The notes under the pieces are model-generated. The model was not told the origin of the DNA and did no database searches. It saw nothing but the letters and a program-made list of their open reading frames with translations. From Cycas panzhihuaensis (lineage: Eukaryota; Cycadophyta): a DNA stretch of 64,000 bases. The stretch lies in the NCBI GenBank assembly GCA_023213395.1, contig CM041465.1:67091741-67155740 (forward strand), in the 5' to 3' direction. Of this stretch, positions 11,642 through 22,459 are shown piece after piece. Each line of letters begins with the position of its first letter. Position 1 is the first letter of the stretch. A program made the position numbers and the translations under genes.

Positions 11642-12466
11642 ATGGAGAAGCTTATGCCTAAGGTTATCTTTAATGGTAACAATTTCAGTGAATGGAAGAC
11701 TAATATGGAGCTTATTTTAATGGTGAACCAACTCTGGGGAATTACTAAGGTGAAGCTTGATTCAGTCCCACTTGACCATAAGGAGTGTATCAAACTTGAA
11801 GAGAAGCAATATATGGCCATTAGATTACTAAAACTCTCGTTGGTGCCAGACCAGAGGGCTCTAGTTCATAATCTAGATGACCCAGTCGAGATTTGGATGA
11901 AGTTGTGTGATACATTTGAGAAGAAGAAGATGAATAGACATCTTGCTCTAATGTTGGAACTACTCAATTCAAAAGTCAAAGATGAGAATAATATCAGCTC
12001 CTACCTGAACAAGATAATCAACTTGAAGATCAAGCTATAAGAGTTAAAACAGAACTCGATCGATGATGTGCTTTTGTTTGCAATAATCATGTTGAAGTTG
12101 TCAGCTGCATTCGCCATATTTCAGACCATTTACGATAGAGACAAAGTGATGGAGGAAGAAACTTTTGACGAGTTCAAAAACCTAATTCTAGCAGAGGATG
12201 CCAAGCTCAAACATCATAGTTTGCTTGGAGGTTCTAGTTGAAGTCAAGCCTTAGCCATGAAAACTCAGAGAAGGGAGGCCCCTAAGGAAGAGAAGTCCAC
12301 ACAAAGGTCTGGAGAAAGCTCTCAAGCCAAGAAGAAGTCTAATGGAAAGTGCAATTACTGCAAGAAGGATGGTCACCGTGAGAAGAACTATTGGTTCAAA
12401 CATCGTAACAAGCACAAAGGTAACTAGGATGATAAAGGAAAGAGTGTTGCTCCTCATTGCATCTGA
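11642..12466 (+). pseudogene. gag: copia gag
   Basis: The ATG at 11642 opens MEKLMPKVIFNGNNFSEW, the usual copia Gag N-terminus, followed by WGITKVKL and a helical region (LALMLELLNSKV). The frame stops at 12038 (TAA after IKL, where Gln is common), at 12239 and at about 12427, but the same frame continues through. A CCHC zinc knuckle lies at 12350-12391: Cys at 12350, Cys at 12359 and His at 12374 are in place, but the fourth ligand at 12389-12391 is TAT (Tyr) instead of Cys. Gag would form the virus-like particle and bind element RNA. This copy is inactive. Confidence 0.9.
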
Positions 12467-12878
12467 GCGTAGACCTTGTTAGCTGAATCAGATCAGAGAG
12501 ACTATTGGCATCGGATTACGGAGCAGTAACCACATCTCTTACTAGAGATGAAACTTTGATACATTAAATGCAAATCAAAGTGGTGCTCAGATTATTCTTG
12601 GAGATGCTCACGTGTTGCTCGTAGATGGTATCAGTGACGTTTCCATTATAGGAGGAAAGTTTTCTGGGGTATATTATGTACCCAAGATGTAGTTAAACCT
12701 TCTATCTGCTCAGGAGATTTGTAAACAAGGTATGAAAGTGGAGCTCTATGATGATAAGTGCATGATAAAGGACCCAAAACAGAACATTGCTATCATAGCT
12801 ACCAGGAAAGTCAGGGACAACTTCTAGGTGTTTGAAAAGTTTTAATCTCAAAAGAAGTCCTATGCCTTTGTTGTCAGT
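12467..12878 (+). pseudogene. copia protease and gag-pre-integrase region, heavily decayed
   Basis: The region between the zinc knuckle and the integrase should hold the aspartic protease. No intact D-S/T-G motif is visible; the best match near 12505-12545 is shifted in frame and lacks the Asp. After it, phrases such as VYYVPKM, then LNLLSAQEI, correspond to the conserved segment preceding integrase. Several stops interrupt it. Confidence 0.6.
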
Positions 12879-13280
12879 GTGGATGATGAAAGTAAATTGT
12901 GGCACAATCACCTTAGGCACCTTAATTATAGGAGTATTTCACTACTAAAGAGGTTGAAGATGGTGGAAGGACTATCATCGGTTACCTGCTCGGATGGTGT
13001 ATGCGAAGGATGCATGTATGGCAAGCATCATCGCTATCCTTTTGCTAAGGATAATGCCTGGAGAGCCAAGGAGAAGCTGGAGCTTGTGTACTCAGACAGT
13101 ATGGGACCACTCCCAAACCCTTCGATATCAGGAGCCCAATATATACTTGTGTTTGTAGATGATTACACCAGGAAAGCTTGGGTTTATTTTCTTAAGAACA
13201 AGTTAGACGCATTTGATCACTTTTGTGAGTGGAAATCAATGGTTGAAAATGAAAGTGATAAGAAAATAAAAACTTTATGA
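12879..13280 (+). pseudogene. copia integrase, N-terminal part
   Basis: The open segment shows the HHCC zinc-binding arm: LWHNHLRHLN supplies the His pair, and VCEGCMYGK the Cys pair. It then enters the catalytic core with YSDSMGPL, containing the first catalytic Asp, and VFVDDYTRKAWVYFL. It stops at 13278 where the conserved block 'LRSDNGGEY' should follow; here the reading is TL, stop, NYNGKEY, so the second catalytic Asp is also changed. Confidence 0.92.
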
Positions 13281-13692
13281 AATTATAATGGTAAGGAATA
13301 CCCACAAGAAGCTGGATCGAAAGAGTCTGAAGTGCATATTCATGGGGTATTGCATAGAGAACAAAGCCTACAGACTATGGAATCCACAGGGGGAGAAGAT
13401 TGTGGTAAGTCAAGATGTTAAATTTGATGAGTCATCGATGTATCATGATGAAAGAGCATCAGAGGAACCTTTTTACCCTCCCCTTCTCTCATTCCCAGAT
13501 TCTTCAAATAAAGAGGACAATGAGCCAGTCACTATAGCACCTGAGGAAGTAGGACCAACTGGGATGCATAATAGTGAGGAACTGCCACAAGTAGAAGTAC
13601 CTCTAGCAACGGGTCCTTCTATACCTTTATGGGCAAGGAAAACTCTTGAAGATTCCAGTGTGGTGATGCAAACCCTTACTGATGATAGATGA
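13281..13692 (+). pseudogene. copia integrase, C-terminal part after internal deletion
   Basis: Right after NGKEY the sequence resumes at KLDRKSLKCIFMGY and YRLWNPQG, which in intact copia elements lie about 150-180 residues further on. The rest of the core, including the catalytic Glu, is missing. KIVVSQDVKFDE and an acidic, Pro-rich linker follow, leading to RT. The frame differs from the N-terminal part. Confidence 0.9.
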
Positions 13693-13767
13693 ACCAAAAG
13701 GTAGCATGCCAGTCAAACTTTACTGGTCAACACCAATGACTCCAGTGATGCTGAATCATTTGCTGAA

Positions 13768-14451
13768 GTGAAGGGAGATCCAAGATGGAGAGCTATAATG
13801 GAGGAAGAATATAGTTCTCTGATGAAGAGCGATACATGGGATTTGGTTCCACTACCTCCGTCGAAGAATCTTGATAGATGCAAGTGGGTCTATAAGATAA
13901 AGTTTTGCTCAGATGGAGAGGTGGATAAGTACAAGGCCAGACTTGTTGTGCAGGGATTCAAGCAAAAAGAAGGAATTGACTATGAGGAGACATTTGTACT
14001 AGTCTCCAGAATGATAATGGTCCGCTTACTTATTTCCTTAATAGCTGCATTAGATTGGGAGTTACACCAGATGGACGTTAAGTCTACATTCCTTAATGGG
14101 GATCTAAAGGAGGAGATATACATGTTGCAGCATTTGGGATTCATTAAAGATGGTCAGGAGCATCTTGTTTGCCATTTGAAGAAATTAATCTATGGCCTAA
14201 AACAAGCACCCCGTGCTTGGTATGAGAAGATGGATGCCAAGTTAAAAGTTGAAGGTTTTAAAATTTTAGAACTCAACCCAAACCTGTATGTGAAAAGAAG
14301 AGGGACTTCCGTAGTTGCTTGTGTGGTGTATGTGGATGATCTAATCATTGGCGGTAATCATGGCAAGGCTATAGCCGAAGTCAAATCTAATTTGGGAGCT
14401 TCATTTGACATGACAGATCTTGGGAAACTTCACTATTTCTTGGGTATTTAG
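13768..14451 (+). pseudogene. copia reverse transcriptase
   Basis: The open 227-codon segment shows the copia RT blocks in order: KWVYKIKF, KARLVVQGF, the substrate-binding HQMDVKSTFLNGDL, IYGLKQAPRAWY, and the catalytic YVDDLIIGG. It ends at FLGI followed by TAG at 14449, and the same frame resumes downstream with RNase H. A degenerate upstream stretch (13693-13767) lacks a clear start. RT copies the element RNA into DNA. The catalytic motif is intact, but the polyprotein is not. Confidence 0.95.
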
Positions 14452-14496
14452 ATCAGGTAGATGGAAGATAGGATCATGTTATTGCAATTATAGTAT

Positions 14497-15330
14497 GTGA
14501 AGAACTTACTGAAGAGATTTGGGATGCAGCACTGCAAACCTATTACAACACCATGTGTCAAAGGCACAAGATTGCTGAAGGATATGACCCAACCTTCTAT
14601 AGATGGCACAAAGTATCATCAGTTGGTAGGAAGTCTCATTTATTTGACTCATACCAGGCCAGATATTGCATACGCTGTTGGATTAGTTTCCCGCTATATG
14701 CAGAATCCACAAGAGCCTCATTTGGTGGCAGTAAAGCAAATTTTGAAATATCTAAAGGAGACAATCAATCTTGGTCTTGAATACCACAGAGGTGAGAAGA
14801 TCAGGTTGCATGGCTACACAGATGCTAATTGGGAAGGAGATTCTAACGATCAGAAGTCCACTACTAGATACCTATTTAGTATTGACAATGGATTTATTTC
14901 ATGGTAGTCAAAGAAGCAGCAGACAATAACATTATCTTCTACAGAAGTAGAATATTAAGGACTTAGTGCTAGTGTGAAAGAAGCAATATGGTTGCAAGGT
15001 CTCTTGAAATTTCTTAGCGTTTCTAATGGACATCTGATTCTCTTTATTGACAATCAGAGTACCATTCGTCTGTCAAAGAATCTAGAGTTTCATGTGCATA
15101 CAAAGCATATCGAGATTCAACACCATTATATTCGTGAGCTGATCAAGTCAGGGAAACTACAAGTCGACTACTATCCAAGTGAAATACAACTTACGGACGT
15201 GTTTACCAAGCCACTCACTGAAGACCAATTCATAAAGATGCGTACCGGATTAGGACTCACCGATGTTATCCTTGAGGAGGGATGTATCAACAAGGATAAA
15301 GAAGCTGTAGGATTATCCCATCCTTCGTGA
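14497..15330 (+). pseudogene. copia RNase H domain
   Basis: In the same frame as RT: YLTHTRPDIAYAVGLVSRYM (RT-RNase H connection), LHGYTDANWEGD (first catalytic Asp), a stop at 14905 right after GFISW, SSTEVEY (catalytic Glu) with another stop, FIDNQSTIRLSKN (catalytic Asp), KHIEIQHHYIRE and DVFTKPLTEDQF near the end. Two nonsense codons (14905 TAG and one after EVEY) break an otherwise continuous frame ending at 15330. Confidence 0.94.
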
Positions 15331-15372
15331 TAGCTCAATTGATGCACGTTGCAGATTCCCCACATTCACATT

Positions 15373-15381
15373 AAGGGGGGA
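15373..15381 (+). other. polypurine tract of copia element
   Basis: AAGGGGGGA directly precedes the 3' LTR start TGTTAGC at 15382. Confidence 0.9.
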
Positions 15382-15739
15382 TGTTAGCATGGCAATTAAT
15401 TATTAAGCCACTTAATTAATGTTAATGTGGTTTAATTATGTAAAAAGATGTGAGCAAAAAGGTACGATTTATTTGGGGGGTCACAACCCTAAACGAGTGA
15501 CACCTCTTGGAGAGTATATATGCCTTGAGGCCTTGTGTATTCGATCATCCAAGTTCATTATTTAATAATCAATGATCTCTTGAGGATCCTTTTGTGGTGG
15601 GTTTTTTCTCGAAAGGGTTTCCCACGTATATCCTGTGTTCTGTGCATCTGTTTTCTGTATTTTTAATTTGTTGCTTGCTATGTATGGTTAAAGATCCTGC
15701 GGTTGAGAACATATGTGTATGATTTCATATTCTCGAACA
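15382..15739 (+). repeat. 3' LTR of copia element
   Basis: 358 bp, the same length as the 5' LTR, with TG...CA termini intact. It is followed by the target-site duplication ATCTC at 15740-15744. Confidence 0.95.
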
Positions 15740-15744
15740 ATCTC

Positions 15745-16567
15745 CATAAACTTTTAAAATATTTTTTTCGTAAGGTCTTTCATATTCAATAAATTTTGTT
15801 TACCTCTCAATAGTAAACACTAAATGGATATCTCTAAATTAAAGAAAATCGACAAACAAACATAGAAATTTTTTTTTAACATTAAGATATAAGACATGTC
15901 ACCATTATCTATTTCCTGGCTATTGGAAATGGACATGGGTGACTCGACTCAAGTAAGTTTAGGTATGATTCTATCTTACCTTTCATTAGTTTTAGAAATG
16001 GTTAATTAAGGCTCATCACGCACATTGTAGCCTGATTGATTGACTATATGATCACTCTACATTGGTTTCCTATTCATATTACATCTTCACACTTTTAGCC
16101 TATGATGACTAGGGATACACATCCCATGGAACTCCACAACCCCTTTTTATGCCTTCACATGTACGCAAGAACTTCTGGCTCCTGCAACCCATTTCACATC
16201 ATTTATTAGCGTGGCATATCCCTTAGCACCTCGCTTAGGCCTAGTTATCGCATTTTTTACATCATTTATCTCTCTTTTGGAGTCCTTGACCATTGTTTCT
16301 CGCCTATTATGGACCCTCTAGGTTCTATAACCCCTCCTTGCCACCTTGGTACTGTAGCATGCTCTCTTGGGATTTAGGACCTCCCTTTTTGGAAGCCTTC
16401 AGGCTACGCCCTTTTCTTTTTACCTTAGTTTTAGCTACACCATTATAAACTTCGCAGTACCACTGCAAACTTTGCAGTACTATGAAGTTTGACATGATGT
16501 GACTGTCCACAAGTTTTTTTTTGTCTGGCCACGGCTAATTTCATATTAAATGCAAAATTACCATGTG
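15745..16567. other. intergenic DNA, no gene seen
   Basis: No supported coding region. It contains the hairpin at 16447-16490 and ends at the target-site duplication GAAGC (16568-16572) of the next element. Confidence 0.5.
16447..16490. repeat. nested hairpin just outside the Ty3/gypsy LTR
   Basis: The inner part, 16462-16478, is a perfect inverted repeat: ACTGCAAA, one base C, TTTGCAGT. The outer arms AAACTTCGCAGTAC and the near-complement ACTATGAAGTTT extend it to 44 bp. A closely related hairpin lies inside the LTR at 30355-30388. Confidence 0.75.
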
Positions 16568-16572
16568 GAAGC

Positions 16573-19296
16573 TGGATGCGTGTCTACAGGATAGCTACCT
16601 AACTGAGTAGGAGTGGTAAGGGGGGTCGATGGCACAATTGAGAAAAGACCTACAAGTAGGGCAAATACCACGCAGGGCGCCCTGTGCACCGGAGCGTGAG
16701 TTCAGGACCTACAAATGGAATTTAGCTACCTGGAAGCGGTTCCCCACTTCAGACAAGTGAAAAAGGCCTAGGGTTAGCCTAAGGGAAGGATCCTCCCACC
16801 CTTGGATGGCCAGAAGAGGAAGGAGAAAAACCTTCAAGGGTTTTCCTAGGGCAAAGGGAAACAAGGAAAGGGTAGGCAAGTGAATGGCCTACAAATGGGA
16901 TCCCCTCAGTTACCCGGCTAGGTAGAGAATCGAGAGAATGCAAGGGAATAACTAAAGGGAAGGGGTTATGGCATGTGCAAGCAAACTAACCAAGCAAACA
17001 AGTTGGGAAGCGAGGGGGAAGTTTGCAGGAGAGAAGAGGAAAAGGTGAAAGGGGAGGACTTCCTAGGACCTTTTCCTATGGCAAATACAATGTGGGAAAT
17101 AAAGTGAACAAAATGTAAACTAAGACGGAGGTTGACTTCCTTTTTTCCTTTTGATGAGCTAATTACTATTGCACCAAAATGCGAAAGAAAAAAGGGAGAT
17201 GAGAGTAGAGAAATAGTGTGTACCCAGAATAGAGGTGAGATGAAGCAATGACATTCCCACGAGGCACTCGAAGTTGATCCACAAGGCATGGCGGGCATGA
17301 CGGGTTGTGGTAGACCGAAATGTGGGGCTTCCTTACCTTCCCCAAAAACAGTACTAAAGTACCAAGAAAGGAAAGGAAAGAAACAAAAATGCTAGCAACA
17401 AATGAGATACTCAAAGTAAAATATAAACAGAAACACTTACTCGTGAAGGAGGAAAGGGAATAGATCCTTTGCGTCCTCCAAGTACCTATAAGTAAATGAC
17501 AATATCCCCCTTTCCAGAAAAAGGGTGCTAGCATACAATGGAAAAATCCTAACAATACATGTACATATGAGGTAAGCATAAACTTAAATACATGCATGTT
17601 AGTATTCAATGTTATGACAATAAATTACAACAGATAACAACCAAAATAATGGCAAGTGAACCAGTAAGCCTCGGAGTGGCCCACCTCCCGCAAGGAGCAA
17701 CACTACTCTCCCTTAAGAAGCCACAAGGCATCGAGGGTAAGGCTATGCAAGAGGGCTGGGAATAAAGGGAACACGAGTCAAGAGGGAGCCCAAAAGGATC
17801 CACAACAAGCTGAGGTGCTATAGGAAGCAAACCAGGTTGCCGAGAAGGAAGTTGGGCAAGGGACTAGTAGCTGGGGCTTATGTGAGTTACCTGGATCAAC
17901 GTGCAAGCCTCTAAACCAGTGCTGCAACTAGTGATAGTGCTAATTTCAGTGGCTAAGAATAGCCTACCAAACCCTTGTTTGATTGCCAAGACCAGCACGT
18001 AGCAAAAGGGAAGGTTTGGGGGGCAAGAAGCCTCTTGAGGAGCATGGAAGGTGCTGTGAATCCACCCAGCTCTCACCCAAACCCTATGTAACCCCTCTTT
18101 TCCACTATCTTAGGTAAGAAATGTAGGAGAGAAGGCCCTAATGGTAGAAAAAGGACAACCCAAAGCAAGACAAAATAACCTTCAAAGAGCAAACCCAAAA
18201 GAACTAGGGATGGCATGCAACATAGGGCATAAATTGGACAAGAAAGCAACTTAAACCAATAAATACCTAAGAGAAAGTGAGGAGGCTTTTACCTCAGTCA
18301 AGGGCTACTGAAAGAAGGCTGAGAAATCTACCAAAGAGTTATATAATAATAGGTTTAGAACCCCTGCTAATGAAGTTGGATGAAACACCTGCACTTTGGG
18401 GATATTTGATGGCTGCCTGAGCAAGGAAATGCTAAGATCTCTCCAAAGAGGCCCTCTCCAAGGTGTGTGAAGGGCCAGGAAGATGTCCTAGCCATACCAA
18501 AAGAGAGTTGGGTGCTGGAGGAGAGGTGCAGGTCCTGTAGCAGTAGTGGAGTAGCAAGGAATAGAAGAGCACAGGGTGTTTTTCCTTGAGAAGCATTCAA
18601 AAATTGAGCCAAAGATCATAAAAATGACTTAGAGAGGACTTAAATACGCAGCCTAAACCCTAAACGAGTGATTAGGGCATAACTGGCAGTGAGTCAAGTC
18701 ACGAAACACATGGCAATTTCGCAATAAATGCGAAATTGGCACGGCGGATTTTAAAAAATAATTTGAGACAGTCATTTTGCCGCAAATTTCACGGTATCGC
18801 AGAATTTGCAGCGGTACTGCGAATTTCACTGTGGTATGCTATTAGAGGCTAAATCTGGCCCAGACAGCCAGCCTGGGCTATGGGCCAATGACAGAAGAGG
18901 CTGATAGGGGGCTGAGACACCTACCGAGGGGCAGACAAGCCAACAAACGAGTTAAGAAGAGCAAAAATAGGACTCAAAAGATGTGACAAGTCAACTAAAC
19001 AATGGCGAGTCATCACATGGGCAGGAGCGACATGAGCCAAATGGGTCCCGAGGTGAGTAGGGTAGAATGCGGGAAGTGGAATGGCCACTGGGGTGCTACA
19101 CTCACTGGGAATGTGCCCCCACTGTAGTCGTCATAGGCTGAGTAAGTGTAGATGATGACAAGATCATCTACGAGATCACAACATGTAAACATGCAAGCAT
19201 ACACTCATCATAAAAGGAAACAATGATAAGGTGAGAAGCATACCTGCACTTACCTGAGTCGATGACTCTATATCCATTGCCAGAATTCAAGAAACA
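16573..19296 (-). repeat. 3' LTR of Ty3/gypsy element (2724 bp)
   Basis: Plus-strand edges are TGGATGCG and AAGAAACA, giving TG...CA termini. It is unusually long for a plant LTR. Open frames inside (for example 17166-17609) recur in the other LTR but show no known domain, so I treat them as part of the LTR. Confidence 0.96.
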
Positions 19297-19306
19297 TTGC
19301 CCCCTT
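19297..19306 (-). other. polypurine tract of Ty3/gypsy element
   Basis: On the minus strand AAGGGGGCAA directly precedes the LTR start TGTTTC. Confidence 0.85.
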
Positions 19307-19711
19307 GGCAGCTGAGCCTCGCTGCTCGGAAGCATGGTGCGATGAAGAATGATAGCAACACGACTGTCAGTAGCACATGTGTATACAGATATATAAATTA
19401 AGATCATAACAGTAGGCAAGGGTGTCAACGAGTGTCATGGCAGAATGCGTGGATATGAAGGTAAAGGTGGAAACAACATAGGGGCTACCTATGCGCCACC
19501 CAGAAACCAACTGGAAGAGTAAGAAATGCAAGGGGGCTGCCCCCACCATAAAAGATGTAGAGAGATGTGCATAATCAAGTAGAAGAGTAAACAAAGTTGG
19601 TAGTCGCCATAGTTTAACCTCGTTAGGGGCTAAGTTTCAGAGGTGCGAATGGATTGCAAGAAGATGAGCATGATGGCCTGAGGCTTGGGTGATGAAGTGA
19701 CCAGACAAGCT

Positions 19712-20260
19712 TCAGGGACGATCAGCAAGAAGAGGAATACGGTGCTCAAGGATGAGGCGAACGAGACTATCTGCCTCAGCGTTGAGGGCCCGAGGGATAT
19801 GCTAAATATCGATGGATGAGAAGTGGGCCAAGAAGGATCTGGCGGTGGAAGCAAGAGTTCTCAAGTGAGGGCATCGCACTTGGTAAACTTGGGTGAGATA
19901 GGACACCACAACTTGAGAGTCGCAAAGCAAAACAATGGGTCCATGATGGAAACAGAGGGCATCAGTTAGGGCTTCAATAATAGCTGTGTATTCAGCTTCG
20001 TTGTTGGTAGCCTCTGAGAGGAAGGCCCCAGAGCATAGGAAATCATGTACAAAGGGGCTGCAGAGGATCCATGCAGCGGCAGAAGGTCTAGGGTTACCGT
20101 GGCTTTCGTCGTCGTTAAAAATGTAGATGGACATGGGTGACATAAAGTCCTGGTAGTAAATGAATAATGATGGGATGAATGCGATACTTGAAAGGCAAGC
20201 AAAAGGTGGCCACGAAGGGTAGGAGAACCTAGCAATGAGGCTACCTAGGGATGAGATCAA
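19712..20260 (-). pseudogene. second RNase H-like ORF, downstream of integrase
   Basis: The 152-codon frame gives IYIFNDDESHGNPRPSAAAW, TNNEAEYTAIIEAL and IVLLCDSQVVVSYL, then a TAG at 19802. The same frame continues HIPRALNAEADSLVRL to a TGA at 19712. This is the motif order of an RNase H (RVT_3, archaeal-type): Asp in the 'DGASxGNPGP'-like turn, Glu in NNEAEY, Asp in the 'DSQ' turn, and the final 'HIPR..N..AD' with its Asp. All four acidic positions are present; a single stop interrupts it. Tat elements are known to carry such an extra RNase H, usually between the gypsy RNase H and integrase. Here it lies about 1 kb beyond the integrase end. A captured host or LINE-type RNase H is the alternative. 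Confidence 0.8.
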
Positions 20261-21319
20261 GCAGTCCGACCACTACCTGAGAGTGGGCGGAGAAAGGGCG
20301 CCCTGGAGCACCAAAGGTCACTTCGGGAAGCGAAACATGCCCCCGGATGAGGAGCATTCCCTTTGGAGGCCCTATGAGTAAAAAAGAATTGCGAAAACGA
20401 GTCCAGGATGGCGAAACGAACCAGATGAGTATAAACTCGGGTATGCACGGGAGCGACACGTAAAACGAGACAGAAGGGCCCTAAGAAAAAGTGCAAAAAT
20501 GAGGCATCATAAATGCACCTGCAAGAGAGTGCAAAAAGGCCATCAAAAGAGCACAATGAGCTAGAGGGCCAGAAGGTAAAGGCAATCAGGAAATGGGATG
20601 GTCCCAACAGCTGTCGCGAGGCCAAAAACGGAAGAAGTGCCCACCGGGGCCCCCGCCTATATAAGAAAAATCGAATGGAAAATAGATTCATTTTCACCAG
20701 CTCTCGTGAAAAACTAGAGTCATTCCCTTATGCAGCGGAGCACTACTCGACTTTGGAGGCATGTGAGGGATGATCTAACCGTTGGATCAGAGTGAGGAGA
20801 GAGCCAGTGGGATCATCGGGATGAGATGATGACAGTGAGACTAGATCCAGTGAGTGGATCTCACAAAACCTAACCCATTTCAAAGTTTCAGTTTCATTGC
20901 TTTTTGTAGGTTTTTTATGTGATTTTGTTGTATGATGCATGTATTTCCTTCCATGTATGGCTATCTGTCTAACAGGAGCACACACATCCATCGTGAGTAG
21001 AGGTGATAGAGAGGTGTGAGGTTAGAAATAGAGCGACATGCACGTCCATGGAGGAGTATAGCAGAATATGCGAAGGAAACAATAGGCAAGAGAGAGGAGT
21101 AACGGTACTCCAAGGCGTCGTCCTAATTATGGGATGCCTAAATAGGAGGATGATAGGTTCCCAAGAGGATACGGGAACATGGGTTTTGCAGGAGGAACCG
21201 GAAGGAAAAGCGAGAATCTATCTCAAATCGCCATCCTACCCGTGGTTGGGAGGAATGGGAACAATTTAAGATGGTAATTTAGGCTCATTTCAGAGCATGG
21301 TGAAGGGATCGCCAAAAGA
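20261..21319 (-). other. spacer between integrase and second RNase H
   Basis: About 1.06 kb with no recognised domain. On the minus strand it contains GATCCAACGGTTAGATC-like sequence (around 20773-20789) and, about 110 bp further on, the TATA-like CTTATATAGG. A 146-codon open frame (20697-20257) overlaps the start of the RNase H ORF, but it has no recognisable motif and I do not call it a gene. The spacer could hold a splice acceptor or an internal promoter. Confidence 0.4.
20658..20665. promoter_or_regulatory. TATA-like site in the spacer
   Basis: TATATAAG on plus, CTTATATA on minus, flanked by a GC-rich stretch (GGGGCCCCCGCC). On the minus strand it would lie about 400 bp upstream of the second RNase H ORF; on the plus strand no gene follows. 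It is a candidate only. Confidence 0.3.
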
Positions 21320-21748
21320 TCATGCGTAAAATTTCTTAAGGAATTTCCCATTAACAACTTTCTCAAATTCAAGCTCTTCCAGGGTGGCTATCCTATAAGT
21401 ACCATTACCGAGGGTCTTGATAATGACGAAAAGGCCAACCCATTGGGGTTTGAATTTGGTTAAACGGTCATGGAGATATTCAAGCTTGAGGACGTGGTCC
21501 CCAAGAAACAAAGGATGGGAACGAAGATGTTTATCGTAGGTCCTTTGCGAGCAAACTTTGGATGCCAGGTTAGCCTGATAAGTGGCTAAACGTCTCTCAT
21601 CTAAAGCCTCGAGGTCTAGAAGGCAAGCCTGACGAATCGACTCTTCGTCGATGAGACCTCGAAGGGAGACCCGTAAAGAAGGAATCTCCACCTCTAGCGA
21701 GAGTACCACCTCGGTACCATAGACCAGGGAGAATAAGGTCATTCCCAT
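21320..21748 (-). pseudogene. gypsy integrase C-terminal region, end of pol
   Basis: The open segment begins GMTLFSLVYGTEVVLSLEVE, the conserved start of the C-terminal part of Tat-type integrases, and ends with FKPQWVGLFVI, NGTYRIATLEE and VNGKFLKKFY before a stop at 21320. No chromodomain is seen. It is in the same frame class as the core (21818-22459), separated by a stop at 21818 and a short stretch. Confidence 0.92.
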
Positions 21749-21817
21749 GGCAGAACGGATAGAGGTACGGTAAGCCCATAAAGGGGAGGGCAGCTGAAGG
21801 TGCCAGTCCTTTTGGGA

Positions 21818-22459
21818 CTAAGCGACGGTTTTCTTTAGGATACTAATGAGAGTCTTATTGAAAGACTCCACTTGGCCATTTTCCTGAGGGTAGTAAGGAG
21901 AAGAAGTTTTGTGAGAAATCTTGAACTTCTCACAAAACTCATCCATCTCCTTATTACAAAAGAGGGTTCTATTGTTGGTAATTAAGACGTCTGGAATCCC
22001 AAAATGGCAAATGATGTGCTGGTAAACGAATGTGGCTATCGTTTTACCAGGAGTAGTGATCAAGAGGATGGCCTCTGCCCATTTAGTGAAATATTCTATG
22101 GTAGTCAAGATAAACTTGTGCTGCGATGACGAAGGTGGAGAAATAACCCTGATGAGGTTTAGTCCCCCCTGAGCAAAATTCCATGGAGAAACTATAGGGT
22201 GAAGGGCCTCGGAAGGTACATGGGAGATATTGGCATGTTCCTGACATCGCCGACATCTCAAAGCAAAGGCGTGAGCATCCTTGAAAAGGGACAACCAGAA
22301 ATACCCCATGCGGAGGATCCTCTGAGCTATAGACTGGCCCCCAAAATGACCCCCACAAATACCATGGTGGCATTTGCGGAGTATTTGGTCAGCTTCGTCA
22401 GCAATGACGCAGCGGAGGAGGATCCTGTCGAAGGACCTCTTGTACAATACTTCATCCAT
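21818..22459 (-). pseudogene. gypsy integrase, zinc arm and catalytic core
   Basis: The HHCC arm is present: CHHGICGGHFGG, then CRRCQEHAN. In the core, the first catalytic Asp should sit in 'WG(L/M)DLIG'; here GGLNLIRVI has Asn, codon 22157-22159. The second, in 'ITDNGTQF', is also Asn (ITNNRTLF, codon 21974-21976). Both are explained by GAC to AAC. The third residue, Glu in PQENGQVESFNK, is kept. Such a protein would lack strand-transfer activity. Integrase would insert the cDNA in the nucleus. Confidence 0.94.

Larger units (their letters stand above)
9769..15739 (+). mobile_element. complete but decayed Ty1/copia retrotransposon
   Basis: Two 358-bp LTRs (9769-10126 and 15382-15739) enclose a primer binding site, gag, a decayed protease region, integrase, reverse transcriptase, RNase H and a polypurine tract, in copia order (integrase before RT). 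The 5-bp direct repeat ATCTC at 9764-9768 and 15740-15744 is the target-site duplication. By hand count the LTRs differ at roughly 35 of 358 positions, so the insertion is old. Coding sequence is broken by stops, frameshifts and an integrase deletion, so the element cannot be autonomous. Confidence 0.96.

Noticed and set aside
14553-14780. 75-codon plus-strand ORF
   Set aside because: A shadow of the copia RNase H frame at 14497-15330, which has clear motifs.
17166-17609. 147-codon minus-strand ORF, also at 28742-29185
   Set aside because: It recurs because both LTRs are copies. It is hydrophobic with no recognisable domain, so I do not call it a gene.
20513-20773. 86-codon plus-strand ORF near a TATATAAG site
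   Set aside because: The TATA-like site is inside the ORF, not before it, and the product resembles nothing known to me.
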